Assembly (NCBI GenBank): GCA_903916735.1
Contig: CAIWXX010000165.1
Coordinates: forward strand, 1-64,000
Direction: 5' to 3'
DNA from: an uncultured Acidobacteriota bacterium
Lineage (GTDB): Bacteria > Acidobacteriota > CAIWXX01
Length of the DNA: 64,000 nt
Shown: positions 15,595-23,965 of the stretch, in pieces
Position numbering within the stretch: the stretch's first letter is position 1
Layout of the letters: the number at the start of each line of letters is the position of its first letter
Position numbers and translations under genes: made by a program
Notes under the pieces: generated by a model
Told to the model about the DNA's origin: nothing
The model's database searches: none
Seen by the model: only the letters and a program-made list of their open reading frames with translations

Positions 15595-17712
15595 ATGGCA
15601 GCTCACGTTATCGGAGTCTTCAGTCAAAAGGGGGGAGTTGGTCGTACACTCATCGCCACGAACCTCGCGCTGACTCTGAAAGAGCGCCTTAAAAAAGAAA
15701 CCATGCTGATCGATTGCAAGGCGCCTTATGCCGGCGACATTCTCCTTGCGCTCGGCGAGCGGAGCGCTCCTAGTCTCATCGACCTTGAAAGCGAGATCAG
15801 TGCTGGAAAAGATGCATGGCTCGGCCGGGTCGCAAGACACGCACAGAATGGGATTTATCTTTTGCCGCTATGCCTGCAGCCTGAACAGCTTTCCCGCCTG
15901 ACTCCGGAGATCCTCGGCGATTCCATCCGATTGGCGTCCGAAGGACTCGATGCCGTCATTATCGATATGGATCTGAGTGATTCCGAGCGCCTAGCAGCGA
16001 CTCTTGATCTATGCACCGAGTTGCTGCTCGTCACGACTCCGGATCTGCTCTGCCTTAATCAAAACTTGAAGGCCATCGACACTCTTCAGACGCACTATTT
16101 TCCGCGCGACAGCATTCTGCTCGTGATCAACCAATACCGGGAGAGCGCGCCGATCAAGTTGAATCTCATCGAGCGTAACCTGAATCTCCAAGCTGCCGCT
16201 GTGTTGCCATTTGACTCGGAAGCGGCTGAGAGCTCGTTGAATCGAGGTGAGCCGCTGGTGACGACTAATCCGAAACACGCCATCTGCCGGGCGTTGTTCA
16301 ATCTCGGGGAATCCATTGCGGCGAGGCCGATTGTGCAGCGAACAGCCGTCGCCAAGAGCTCCAAGACACCTCGCCAGGCAGCAGCGTCGAGCCCGAGCAC
16401 GCCGTTACGGATCTCTTTCGGTCTGCCGATTGCGCAACTCATCCAGCTCAAGCAGAAAATTCACAAGCAGGTCATCGAAGAAATGAACCTGAAACAGATG
16501 GACTATGAGATCCTGTCAAACCCTGATAAGCGCATCGATTTGTACCGTTCCACCGAACTGGTCATCTCACGACTCCTCGATAAGGAAGCGGCGGCCGTCA
16601 CGAATCGTGATCATCGAGTCGTGCTGGGACGGGAAATTTTAAATGAAGCCCTGGGGCTCGGCCCCATCGAATACCTCCTGTCCGATGAGACGGTCACGGA
16701 AATCATGGTCAATGGATCTCATCACATCTACATTGAGCGCAAGGGGAAGATCGAGCTCACACCATATTACTTCACCGGTGAACCGCAGCTACGAGGAATC
16801 ATTGAGCGAATTGTGGTGCAGGTCGGGCGCAGGATCGATGAGAAGAGTCCCATGGTCGACGCGCGCCTCGCGGACGGCTCGCGCGTGAATGCGATCATTC
16901 CTCCACTGGCGCTGGACGGTTCATCGCTGACAATCCGCAAATTTGCCAAAGTACCTCTCAGGGTTGAGTCGCTATTGAAGTACGGATCGCTCAACCAGCA
17001 GATGTCGCGCTTTTTGAACGCGTGTGTGATGGCCCGCAAGAACGTGGTCATCTCCGGAGGCACTGGAAGCGGCAAGACGACTCTGCTCAACATCATGAGC
17101 AGTTTCATCCCCGCCGATGAACGCATCCTGACGATCGAAGATTCCGCGGAACTGCAACTGCCGCAGGAGCATGTCGTGCGTCTCGAGACTCGACCTCCCA
17201 ACATCGAAGGACAAGGTGCCGTGACAATCCGCGATCTCGTTCGCAACTCGTTGCGCATGCGGCCCGATCGGATCGTGGTCGGCGAATGCCGCGGCGCCGA
17301 AGCACTTGACATGTTACAGGCCATGAACACCGGACATGATGGAAGTCTCACGACCGTCCATGCCAATACGCCGCGAGATGCCATTTCCCGACTGGAAACG
17401 ATGTGCCTCATGGCTGGGCTGGATCTGCCGGCGCGCGCCATCCGCACGCAAATCGCATCGGCTGTCCAAATTATCGTTCAAGAGGCGCGACTCAACGATG
17501 GCTCGCGAAAGGTCACTCACATCAGCGAAGTTTGCGGGATGCAGGGAGATATCATCACCATGCAGGATATATTCCTGTTTCGTCAGGATCGCGTTCTGTC
17601 GGATGGGCGGGTCGAGGGCGTCTTCGAGCCGACTGGATATATTCCGACATTCATCGACACACTGCGGCCGAGAGGAATCGATCTCCCGCGTGAAGTGTTT
17701 TTGAGGCAATGA
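15595..17712 (+). CDS. TadZ/CpaE-TadA/CpaF fusion ATPase
   Basis: 705 residues in one chain. ATG at 15595 with AAGGG upstream is used; the frame stays open further upstream but overlaps tadE. Residues 1-260: a MinD/ParA-like domain as in TadZ/CpaE, with deviant Walker A QKGGVGRT (Lys12 kept, the usual second Lys is Arg17) and VIIDMDLSDSE as the Walker B region. Residues ~290-705: a CpaF/TadA secretion ATPase, with an N-terminal helical region, YRSTELVISRLLD, SDETVTEIMVNG, Walker A GGTGSGKTT (488-496), the Asp-box region ILTIEDSAEL, Walker B RPDRIVVGECRG and the His-box region GHDGSLTTVHAN. In most Tad systems these are two proteins: TadZ places the machine at a pole, TadA powers pilus assembly. 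Here both are covalently joined. TadB follows with a 4-base overlap. Confidence 0.93.
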   Translation: MAAHVIGVFSQKGGVGRTLIATNLALTLKERLKKETMLIDCKAPYAGDILLALGERSAPSLIDLESEISAGKDAWLGRVARHAQNGIYLLPLCLQPEQLSRLTPEILGDSIRLASEGLDAVIIDMDLSDSERLAATLDLCTELLLVTTPDLLCLNQNLKAIDTLQTHYFPRDSILLVINQYRESAPIKLNLIERNLNLQAAAVLPFDSEAAESSLNRGEPLVTTNPKHAICRALFNLGESIAARPIVQRTAVAKSSKTPRQAAASSPSTPLRISFGLPIAQLIQLKQKIHKQVIEEMNLKQMDYEILSNPDKRIDLYRSTELVISRLLDKEAAAVTNRDHRVVLGREILNEALGLGPIEYLLSDETVTEIMVNGSHHIYIERKGKIELTPYYFTGEPQLRGIIERIVVQVGRRIDEKSPMVDARLADGSRVNAIIPPLALDGSSLTIRKFAKVPLRVESLLKYGSLNQQMSRFLNACVMARKNVVISGGTGSGKTTLLNIMSSFIPADERILTIEDSAELQLPQEHVVRLETRPPNIEGQGAVTIRDLVRNSLRMRPDRIVVGECRGAEALDMLQAMNTGHDGSLTTVHANTPRDAISRLETMCLMAGLDLPARAIRTQIASAVQIIVQEARLNDGSRKVTHISEVCGMQGDIITMQDIFLFRQDRVLSDGRVEGVFEPTGYIPTFIDTLRPRGIDLPREVFLRQ

Positions 17713-18566
17713 TGACAACAAGAGATTTCATTGTCGTAGGCATTGTGGCATTCTCATTCGGCGCTATCGGATTCCTTCTCTACGACTGGATCGAAATTAG
17801 ATTTCTGCGCTATCTGGACAAGTATGGCGAACAGGTTCGCGAGACCCTTGACGCCATCTTCATTCAGGTCTCCGAACAGCAGGCGCGACGCATCCTGATC
17901 GTCAGCATCATCGGACTTGGGGCTATTGCCTACATTATCTCCTTCAATTTCCTAGTGCTTTTCTATGCGGCCGCCATCGGCATGTTCCTCCCGGTCATGC
18001 TACTCCGATATGCCAAGAAACGCCGGCTGGAGAAGTTCGACCGTCAGATGATGGACATTGTGAATACCGTCAGCAATGCCTTGAAGAGTGGACTGAATTT
18101 GCAGCAGGCGTTCGAATTCCTCGTCAATGAAATGAAACCCCCGATATCGGAGGAATTTGACCTAGTGCTGAAGGAAGTCAGGCTCGGCGCTCAAATTGAG
18201 GATGCACTGGAAAATCTGATCAAGCGAATTCCGCTGCCGGAGCTAGAAATGATGGTCATTGCCATTCAAACACTGCGCCGCACGGGTGGCAACATGATCG
18301 AAACCTTCGATGTGATCGGCCAGGTCATCAAAGAACGGCGCAAGGTCGAAGGAAAAATCAAGGCTCTCACTGCGGAGGGGCTCACTCAAGGGTACATCAT
18401 GTGCGCAATGCCGGCGGTCCTCGGCACCGTCATCTATCTTTTGGATCCCGGATTCATACGGCCCCTCTTCTCTACATTTCTTGGGTGGCTTATGATGAGT
18501 CTCATGGTGGGGCTTATCGCCGTCGGCTGGATTGTGATAAAAAAGATGGTATCGATCGAGGTTTAA
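17709..18566 (+). CDS. tadB: Tad inner-membrane platform protein TadB
   Basis: 285 residues of the T2SSF (GspF-like) family. Two hydrophobic stretches at the N-terminal third (FIVVGIVAFSFGAIGFLLY, ILIVSIIGLGAIAYIISF), a cytoplasmic GspF domain (DRQMMDIVNTVSNALKSG, LQQAFEFLVNEM, LRRTGGNMIETFDVI), and two C-terminal helices. TadB and TadC form the platform that the TadA ATPase acts on. The ATG overlaps the end of the fused ATPase (ATGATGA), suggesting coupled translation in correct ratio. Inner membrane. Confidence 0.92.
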   Translation: MMTTRDFIVVGIVAFSFGAIGFLLYDWIEIRFLRYLDKYGEQVRETLDAIFIQVSEQQARRILIVSIIGLGAIAYIISFNFLVLFYAAAIGMFLPVMLLRYAKKRRLEKFDRQMMDIVNTVSNALKSGLNLQQAFEFLVNEMKPPISEEFDLVLKEVRLGAQIEDALENLIKRIPLPELEMMVIAIQTLRRTGGNMIETFDVIGQVIKERRKVEGKIKALTAEGLTQGYIMCAMPAVLGTVIYLLDPGFIRPLFSTFLGWLMMSLMVGLIAVGWIVIKKMVSIEV

Positions 18567-18567
18567 G

Positions 18568-19425
18568 ATGATACACCTAGGTGTTTTCTTTTTGGCAGCA
18601 GCGGCCGTGGCGGTCGCCGTCTATGGTCTGATACCCGACCAGGAGACACTTGCCGCGATCCGCTCGCGGCAACAGCGAACGCGTGAGATCAAATCGCCCA
18701 TTCTGCGAATTTTCGGCCCACTTCTGACGGCGCTTTCGCCGACCATGTCGAAGTTGGGATCCGAGCGATATCGCAACAAGCTATCTGAGCTCTTGAAATC
18801 CGCTGGGCTTTCCGGCGCCATTGAGATCGAAGAGTTGCTGGCGCTGAAATTCATTTTGAGCGCCGCGCTGGTATTCTTCTGCCTCGTCTATCGGATCCCA
18901 CTCATTTTTTCGCTTATGATCGCGGGCTTCGGCTTCTTTTTCCCTGAGCTCTGGCTTCGGGATCAGGCGAAAGAAAGAAAAGTGAAAATCCGGCGGGATC
19001 TGCCTTTCATGCTCGATCTGCTGACGCTGCTGGTCGAAGCCGGACTCGAGTTCACCGCCGCACTCACGCTCATCACCGACAAATTGAAAGAGGGAGCCCT
19101 TCGACAGGAGCTGCGGATGATGTTGCGAGAATTCCGAGTTGGCGCGCCACGCGTCGAAGCGCTACAAAATCTCGCCGACCGCGTGAATATTCCCGAAATC
19201 AACTCCCTGACGGCGGCTCTTATTCAAGCCTCGGTGATGGGCACGTCCATCGGGAATGTGCTTCGTGTACAGTCCGAGATCATGCGAGCCGAACGCTTTA
19301 CAACCGCCGAAAAAAAGGGAGCCGAAGCTGCCCAGAAAATCATGGTTCCACTTATCCTTTTCATCCTCCCGGCAACCTTGATTGTGATTCTCGGCCCTGT
19401 CCTTATTAAATACCTGTTACACTGA
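18568..19425 (+). CDS. tadC: Tad inner-membrane platform protein TadC
   Basis: 285 residues, the second T2SSF-family platform subunit, starting one base after tadB ends. It shows RRDLPFMLDLLTLLVEAGLEF and TAALTLITDKLKEG near residues 148-180, GAPRVEALQNLADRVNIPE, then TTAEKKGAEAAQKIMVPLI and the terminal helix LILFILPATLIVILGPVL, all typical TadC marks. An N-terminal helix and a central pair (LKFILSAALVFFCLVYRIP) complete the membrane part. Its stop overlaps the next start (TGATG). Confidence 0.92.
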   Translation: MIHLGVFFLAAAAVAVAVYGLIPDQETLAAIRSRQQRTREIKSPILRIFGPLLTALSPTMSKLGSERYRNKLSELLKSAGLSGAIEIEELLALKFILSAALVFFCLVYRIPLIFSLMIAGFGFFFPELWLRDQAKERKVKIRRDLPFMLDLLTLLVEAGLEFTAALTLITDKLKEGALRQELRMMLREFRVGAPRVEALQNLADRVNIPEINSLTAALIQASVMGTSIGNVLRVQSEIMRAERFTTAEKKGAEAAQKIMVPLILFILPATLIVILGPVLIKYLLH

Positions 19426-20558
19426 TGCTGGCACAACTTGAAGTAACGATCGAAGATGTCACCGAGACGATTCCTGTTCTCAAGCCGATATCGATCATCG
19501 GAAAGCGCGAGGGTTGCGATATCGTGCTCAAGCACAAGAGCGTCTCTTCGCAGCATGCGAAGCTCATCGTCACCTACAACTCGGTGACGATTGAAGATCT
19601 TCAGAGCACAAATGGTACGATCATTGGAGGGTTACGGATACAGGCACCGACTGAGCTGAAGGATGGCGAAGAGCTGCAATTCGGCGGCGTCGTCGTGAAG
19701 CTTCGCATTCTCAAACAGGAAGAAAAATCGGCTCAGAGGATGCCTCTATCACAACGACGGCGTCCGAATGAACACAGCGCCAAACAGTCTGAGCTTTTGC
19801 GAGTCCTCGGTGATGGCCTTCCGTTCAAAGAACGGCTCGCGCTCCTCAACAGAGAATTTTCCACGGGTATCTTGAAGCCGAGCTTCCATTGGAAAACTCG
19901 CTTCTTTCTCATCTTGGCGGCTGCGCTCCTTGGTACGGGCCTCTTCCTCATTATCGTTTCTTCCCTCATTGCAGGGAATCGCATCGAACCGGGTTTCCTC
20001 ATGTTGCTCCATGAATTCACGGCTGAAAACCTCCACTCATACGCCCAGCAAGGCGGCGAATTCAGTGCGCGAAGCCTCCATCTGGACCAGCATCCTGAAA
20101 TCATCGGCTACTATCTGCTTGATGATATCGGCCGGCAATTGTTCCCTCGCCGAGATGATGCCAATCCGATAGAGATCAAAGGTTTTTCGGCATCCACCTT
20201 CAACGGCCCTGACATGTTGCCGGGACCGAACGGGAGCTGGTATCTCGCGGAGGTCATTATTCTTGATAACACGCGTAAGGGAATCGCGTGTTTACAATTC
20301 GATGAAAAGCCATCGGAGCGCGGGATCGGACTCTCACCTTTGTTCCTGGCTCTCGCATTGATTTTTCTCATGGTGAGCGGATATCTATTCGTGGGTGCTG
20401 CCGGGCGCATCATCACAAAACCCATAGCACAGATCATCATTGAGATCGACGAGGCTCGCATGGGTCAACGCACTGAATTTTCTCATTTTAAGCATTTCCC
20501 AGAGCTGGATCGTCTCGCTCGTATGCTCGAAAAGATCCTTCTCAAATCTGAGGAATAA
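19425..20558 (+). CDS. FHA-domain membrane protein with periplasmic sensor and HAMP-like segment
   Basis: 377 residues. Residues ~20-100 form an FHA domain: ISIIGKREGCDIVLKHKSVSSQHAKL, then DLQSTNGTIIGG, with the phosphothreonine-contacting Gly-Arg (GKR), Ser-xx-His and Asn positions kept. A membrane helix (FFLILAAALLGTGLFLIIV, ~residue 150) leads to a ~120-residue extracytoplasmic region; a second helix (LFLALALIFLMVSGYLFVG, ~305) is followed by ITKPIAQIIIEIDEARMGQR, which looks like a HAMP linker. The protein then ends without any output domain. The layout (cytoplasmic FHA, periplasmic sensor, HAMP) resembles a receptor whose output is the N-terminal FHA, which could recruit a phosphorylated partner to the pilus machine. 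No Ser/Thr kinase gene occurs in the window. Function inferred. Confidence 0.75.
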   Translation: MLAQLEVTIEDVTETIPVLKPISIIGKREGCDIVLKHKSVSSQHAKLIVTYNSVTIEDLQSTNGTIIGGLRIQAPTELKDGEELQFGGVVVKLRILKQEEKSAQRMPLSQRRRPNEHSAKQSELLRVLGDGLPFKERLALLNREFSTGILKPSFHWKTRFFLILAAALLGTGLFLIIVSSLIAGNRIEPGFLMLLHEFTAENLHSYAQQGGEFSARSLHLDQHPEIIGYYLLDDIGRQLFPRRDDANPIEIKGFSASTFNGPDMLPGPNGSWYLAEVIILDNTRKGIACLQFDEKPSERGIGLSPLFLALALIFLMVSGYLFVGAAGRIITKPIAQIIIEIDEARMGQRTEFSHFKHFPELDRLARMLEKILLKSEE

Positions 20559-20560
20559 TA

Positions 20561-21883
20561 ATGCCGGCCAAGCTGAAAGTCCAAAAAAACGGCCTTGTTG
20601 TCGATGAATATGAAATCAAGAAGCAGGAGATTCTGATCGGCAAGGGCGAACACTGTGACATAGTGCTCAACTACCCCGGCATCGGCCGTGAGATGGCCCG
20701 GTTGACCGCAGAGAAGGATGGATTCTACATTGCCGACGTCAGCGTCCAAGGAGTGTTTATCGACAACCAGAGGATCACGAGACAGAGGGTCAATCCGGGT
20801 CAGGAGATTAATTGCGGGGCAGTCCAACTAGTGCTTGTCGAAGAAGACGGGTTCCGGGATCAGGCCTCCTCGGCAACGATGCTCTGGGAAGCCGCCGGCT
20901 TTGCTGTTCCACCAATCACGGCATATTTGGTTTCAAAGGGAAAACCAGAAGAGGCGCATGTCATTTCAACCGAAGAGTTTGTCATCGGCAGGGGCGTGAA
21001 AGATTGTCAATTGCCGGTTGTTGATAATGCTGCCTCCAAGCGGCATGCACGAATTGCCCGTGCCGGAGAGAAGTTCCTGCTGGCGGACCTCAACAGCACA
21101 AACGGCACGTATCTCAATGCACAGAAAGTGACCGATGTGATCGAGCTCAAGGAAGGGGATGAAATCAGGATCGGGCATGCGGTGTTCATTTTTCGGAAGC
21201 AACTCGATTCGAGTCAGAAGCCCGTATCGCCGCCTCCCGCGAACCTGATCGACATGGAGCAGATCGTCAAGCAGACGGATGACATGCTACCGAAAGCGGC
21301 TCTGCCTGAGACTCCTGCAAAGGCCATCGCTTCGGACAAGAAGCGAATGAGGCTTCTCATCGGGGCGGTCGCCGTGGCCGTGCTTTTTCTCATTCTCATC
21401 ATCGCTCTCAAGCCGCATGGTCCGAAACTCGATCCGGCCCGCGTTTCCGCGATCGAATCGTTGTTCCGCGACGGCAAGCTTGATGATGCTCGCCGGCAAA
21501 TTGATGAGCTGATGAAAACCTTTCCCAGCGACCAGAGACTGAAGTTGCTTGTCGGCCGAATCGAGGACGCGAAAAAGGCCGAAATCTCCGATCGGATCAG
21601 CTCGCTCATCGATCAAGCCAAAGAACGCGAAAATGCATTAGACATCCTCGCCGCCACGGATTTGTGGGCTCAGGTCCTTCAGGCAACCCCCGACAACGCC
21701 GAAATTCAGAAGAAATTCTGCGCCGCTGCCTATCGTATTGCCCTTGTTTACGAGGGCGAGCTTCCTGAGTCGGATAAGGTTAATGCCAGTCGGTATCTCG
21801 AACTGATCCAGAAGCTGGTCAAAAAAGAAAGCGCGTCGGATTATGATACCGCAATGAAGCTTCTCGATACTTTGAAGAAGTAG
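20561..21883 (+). CDS. Double-FHA membrane protein with TPR-like tail
   Basis: 440 residues. First FHA-like domain (~residues 18-90: EILIGKGEHCDIVLNYPGI, IADVSVQGVFIDNQRI) is degenerate, with the Arg/Ser/His set mostly lost (GKGE, GREMA). The second (~residues 137-215: FVIGRGVKDCQLPVVDNAAS, KRHARI, DLNSTNGTYLNAQ) keeps the canonical GRG, SxRH and NG. A proline-rich linker follows, then one membrane helix (LLIGAVAVAVLFLILIIAL, ~residue 264) and a ~150-residue helical tail, partly TPR-like (LFRDGKLDDARRQIDELMK). The tail would lie in the periplasm. It starts 2 bases after the first FHA gene and may stand in for TadD, which is missing here. Function inferred. Confidence 0.75.
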   Translation: MPAKLKVQKNGLVVDEYEIKKQEILIGKGEHCDIVLNYPGIGREMARLTAEKDGFYIADVSVQGVFIDNQRITRQRVNPGQEINCGAVQLVLVEEDGFRDQASSATMLWEAAGFAVPPITAYLVSKGKPEEAHVISTEEFVIGRGVKDCQLPVVDNAASKRHARIARAGEKFLLADLNSTNGTYLNAQKVTDVIELKEGDEIRIGHAVFIFRKQLDSSQKPVSPPPANLIDMEQIVKQTDDMLPKAALPETPAKAIASDKKRMRLLIGAVAVAVLFLILIIALKPHGPKLDPARVSAIESLFRDGKLDDARRQIDELMKTFPSDQRLKLLVGRIEDAKKAEISDRISSLIDQAKERENALDILAATDLWAQVLQATPDNAEIQKKFCAAAYRIALVYEGELPESDKVNASRYLELIQKLVKKESASDYDTAMKLLDTLKK

Positions 21884-21893
21884 CCGACAGCAA

Positions 21894-23678
21894 ATGAACG
21901 AACGGGAATTCGGGATCAAGCTCCTGGATAGCTTGTTGAGAGCGAGGCGCTTGAGTGAGGCGGAAGCGCAGAAGGTAAGGGCACGTATAGAACAGATCCC
22001 TGATTTCGAATCCGCCCTCTATGCATGCACGAATCTGCAGGCTGAGGATCTTCGGCCGGCGCTTGAAGAGGTTTCGGGAACTCGTGCGGTCGACCCTTCG
22101 CTCATGGCTATCGACCCGGACTTCATGGCGAATGTGCTGCAATTGATCCCGGTTCACATCTTGTTACGAGAATCGGCATTTCCGATACGCCATGAAGGCA
22201 ACGTCTTGAGCGTTGCCATCTTCAATCCACTCGACCGGCAACGGCTCGATCGCCTTGAAGGTGTCAGCGGTCTGCAGGTGGTGGGGGTCGCCTGTCACAA
22301 GGACGGCGTCATCGGCGCGCACGAAAAACAATGTGATTTATCGGGCCTTCCGGAGGGGTGGCAATCGCATTCAATCGAAGAGCTCTATTCAGAGGTTATT
22401 AGTGAACGCGAGTCGGTTTCGCTTGAAGAGCTCCAGGAACAGGCTTTGCTCTGCATTAATGTTAACTATGATGCGCTCAGCAAAGGAGGCAAAGCGCTAG
22501 AAATATTTCTGCGCAGGTACCAGTTGATCAGGTATTTCCATCAGACGCTCGTACGGATGGTTCGAGCCGGCTGCAGCGACATTCATATTGAGCCGCAAGA
22601 AGCAAGTCTCCGAATTCGGACTCGTATTGATGGCGTCTTACGGATGGTGGCCGTGCTGCCGGCGAGTTTCGGAAAGCCGCTCCTCTACCGGGTGCAAGCC
22701 ATGAGCGGACTTGAAACAGGACCGTGCGCGGAACCAAAGGATGGCCATATCGGATATAACCTGGTGCCGGGGCAAGCCGTTGAGTTTCGTGTGTCGATAC
22801 TCCCGTCGATTTTCGGAGAGAAAATCGTGCTGCGTGCGCTGCGGCGGAACACGAAGGGCGTGCCGATTGCCGGCTTTGGCATGGACCTGGAAGATGAGCG
22901 CTATGTTCAATCCGTCATCCATGCTCCCAACGGACTTGTGCTCGTGACCGGTCCAACCGGCAGCGGTAAGACATCGACGCTCTATTCAGTCCTTGACGAG
23001 ATCAACGGGAACGGTGTCAACATCGTCACGGCGGAGGATCCGGTGGAGCGTGTGATCGCCGGGACAACGCAAGTACTGTGCGGCGAGGAGAGCAAGATCA
23101 CTTTCGCAGATGCGCTGAGATCGTTTCTACGGCAGGATCCTGATATCGTGATGGTGGGTGAGATTCGAGATGCGGAGACGTGCGACATTGCATTGAAGGC
23201 GGCGCTCACGGGGCACCTTGTGCTGAGTACGCTGCACACCAATGATGCGCCGTCGGCGATTCTACGACTACTGAATCTCGGGATGGAGCCTTTCACCATT
23301 GCCGCAGCTCTGCGGATGATAGTCGCTCAACGTCTCGTGCGAATGCTTTGTAAGAACTGTGCAACGAATGCGCCTTTATCAGAAGAGGCACGGAAGGAGA
23401 TACTTGCGGCCGAATTGAAACCCCCGCAGGAGTTGCCAACGGCACGTGGATGTAGTTCCTGCGGTGGCACCGGCTACTCAGGGCGCACGGGTGTTTTCGA
23501 GGTGCTGCGGGTCGACGATGCGATCCGGGATGCAATAGGCCGTCGCGCCGCTCTGTCTGAGATCCGCGATCTCGCCATTCGCGCAGGCATGCGTCCGCTT
23601 CGCCGGCGCGGTCTGCAGCTCGTCCTGGCCGGTGTTACCTCCATCGATGAAGTCTGCCGCCACACCCTTGCACAATAG
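21894..23678 (+). CDS. GspE/PilB-family secretion or pilus ATPase
   Basis: 594 residues. An N-terminal MshEN/GspE-N-like region (~1-170, LLDSLLRARRLSEAEAQKV) is followed by the hexameric ATPase core: SDIHIEPQEASLRIRTRIDG near residue 225, Walker A GPTGSGKTS (353-361), the Asp box near TAEDPVER, Walker B QDPDIVMVGEIRD, the His-box region GHLVLSTLHTND. A tetracysteine zinc module (CKNC, then CSSC) lies near residues 484-525. These are hallmarks of the type II secretion/type IV pilus extension branch, not of the TadA branch. It closes the Tad-like operon, 10 bases after the double-FHA gene. No GspF, pilin or secretin of the T2SS/T4P type is adjacent, so its role here is open. Confidence 0.88.
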   Translation: MNEREFGIKLLDSLLRARRLSEAEAQKVRARIEQIPDFESALYACTNLQAEDLRPALEEVSGTRAVDPSLMAIDPDFMANVLQLIPVHILLRESAFPIRHEGNVLSVAIFNPLDRQRLDRLEGVSGLQVVGVACHKDGVIGAHEKQCDLSGLPEGWQSHSIEELYSEVISERESVSLEELQEQALLCINVNYDALSKGGKALEIFLRRYQLIRYFHQTLVRMVRAGCSDIHIEPQEASLRIRTRIDGVLRMVAVLPASFGKPLLYRVQAMSGLETGPCAEPKDGHIGYNLVPGQAVEFRVSILPSIFGEKIVLRALRRNTKGVPIAGFGMDLEDERYVQSVIHAPNGLVLVTGPTGSGKTSTLYSVLDEINGNGVNIVTAEDPVERVIAGTTQVLCGEESKITFADALRSFLRQDPDIVMVGEIRDAETCDIALKAALTGHLVLSTLHTNDAPSAILRLLNLGMEPFTIAAALRMIVAQRLVRMLCKNCATNAPLSEEARKEILAAELKPPQELPTARGCSSCGGTGYSGRTGVFEVLRVDDAIRDAIGRRAALSEIRDLAIRAGMRPLRRRGLQLVLAGVTSIDEVCRHTLAQ

Positions 23679-23837
23679 CCGCTCGCAGGAGCTTTTCCAT
23701 TTCGACAATGATCCAAAGCCGAGGAATTTGCCGGCTTCCTGATCCATTGCATCTGCCCGGACAACCGAGTTCTTGTCAATTTCTGAGTGCCCCTGCTCGA
23801 CAAATTTTTCACCAGGACCCAATCTCCATTTCAGTTG

Positions 23838-23866
23838 TTGACAATTATGTCTATCAAACATATTTT
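23838..23866 (+). promoter_or_regulatory. Promoter of the NtrY-like kinase gene
   Basis: A perfect TTGACA (23838-23843), 17-bp spacer and TATTTT (23861-23866), 99 bases before the start at 23966. The rest of the 287-base gap after the ATPase gene shows nothing else I recognise. Confidence 0.55.
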
Positions 23867-23965
23867 TCAAGACGGTTGAGCCCATGAAATCATATTGGCA
23901 TCCGCTTTTCTTTAGATCCAGCCGAGGAATGATCTCTTCGATTGGTCGGTTCCGGAGATAAAAAA

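Noticed and set aside
16767-17447. Minus-strand frame of 226 codons within the fused ATPase
   Set aside because: It is a shadow of the strongly conserved CpaF domain; composition is Arg/Ser-rich as expected of antisense frames.
23478-23885. Minus-strand frame of 135 codons in and after the GspE gene
   Set aside because: Half of it is antisense to the ATPase C-terminus. The part in the gap (KFVEQGHSEIDKNSVV...) looks mildly protein-like but I recognise no family and the start lacks a ribosome binding site.
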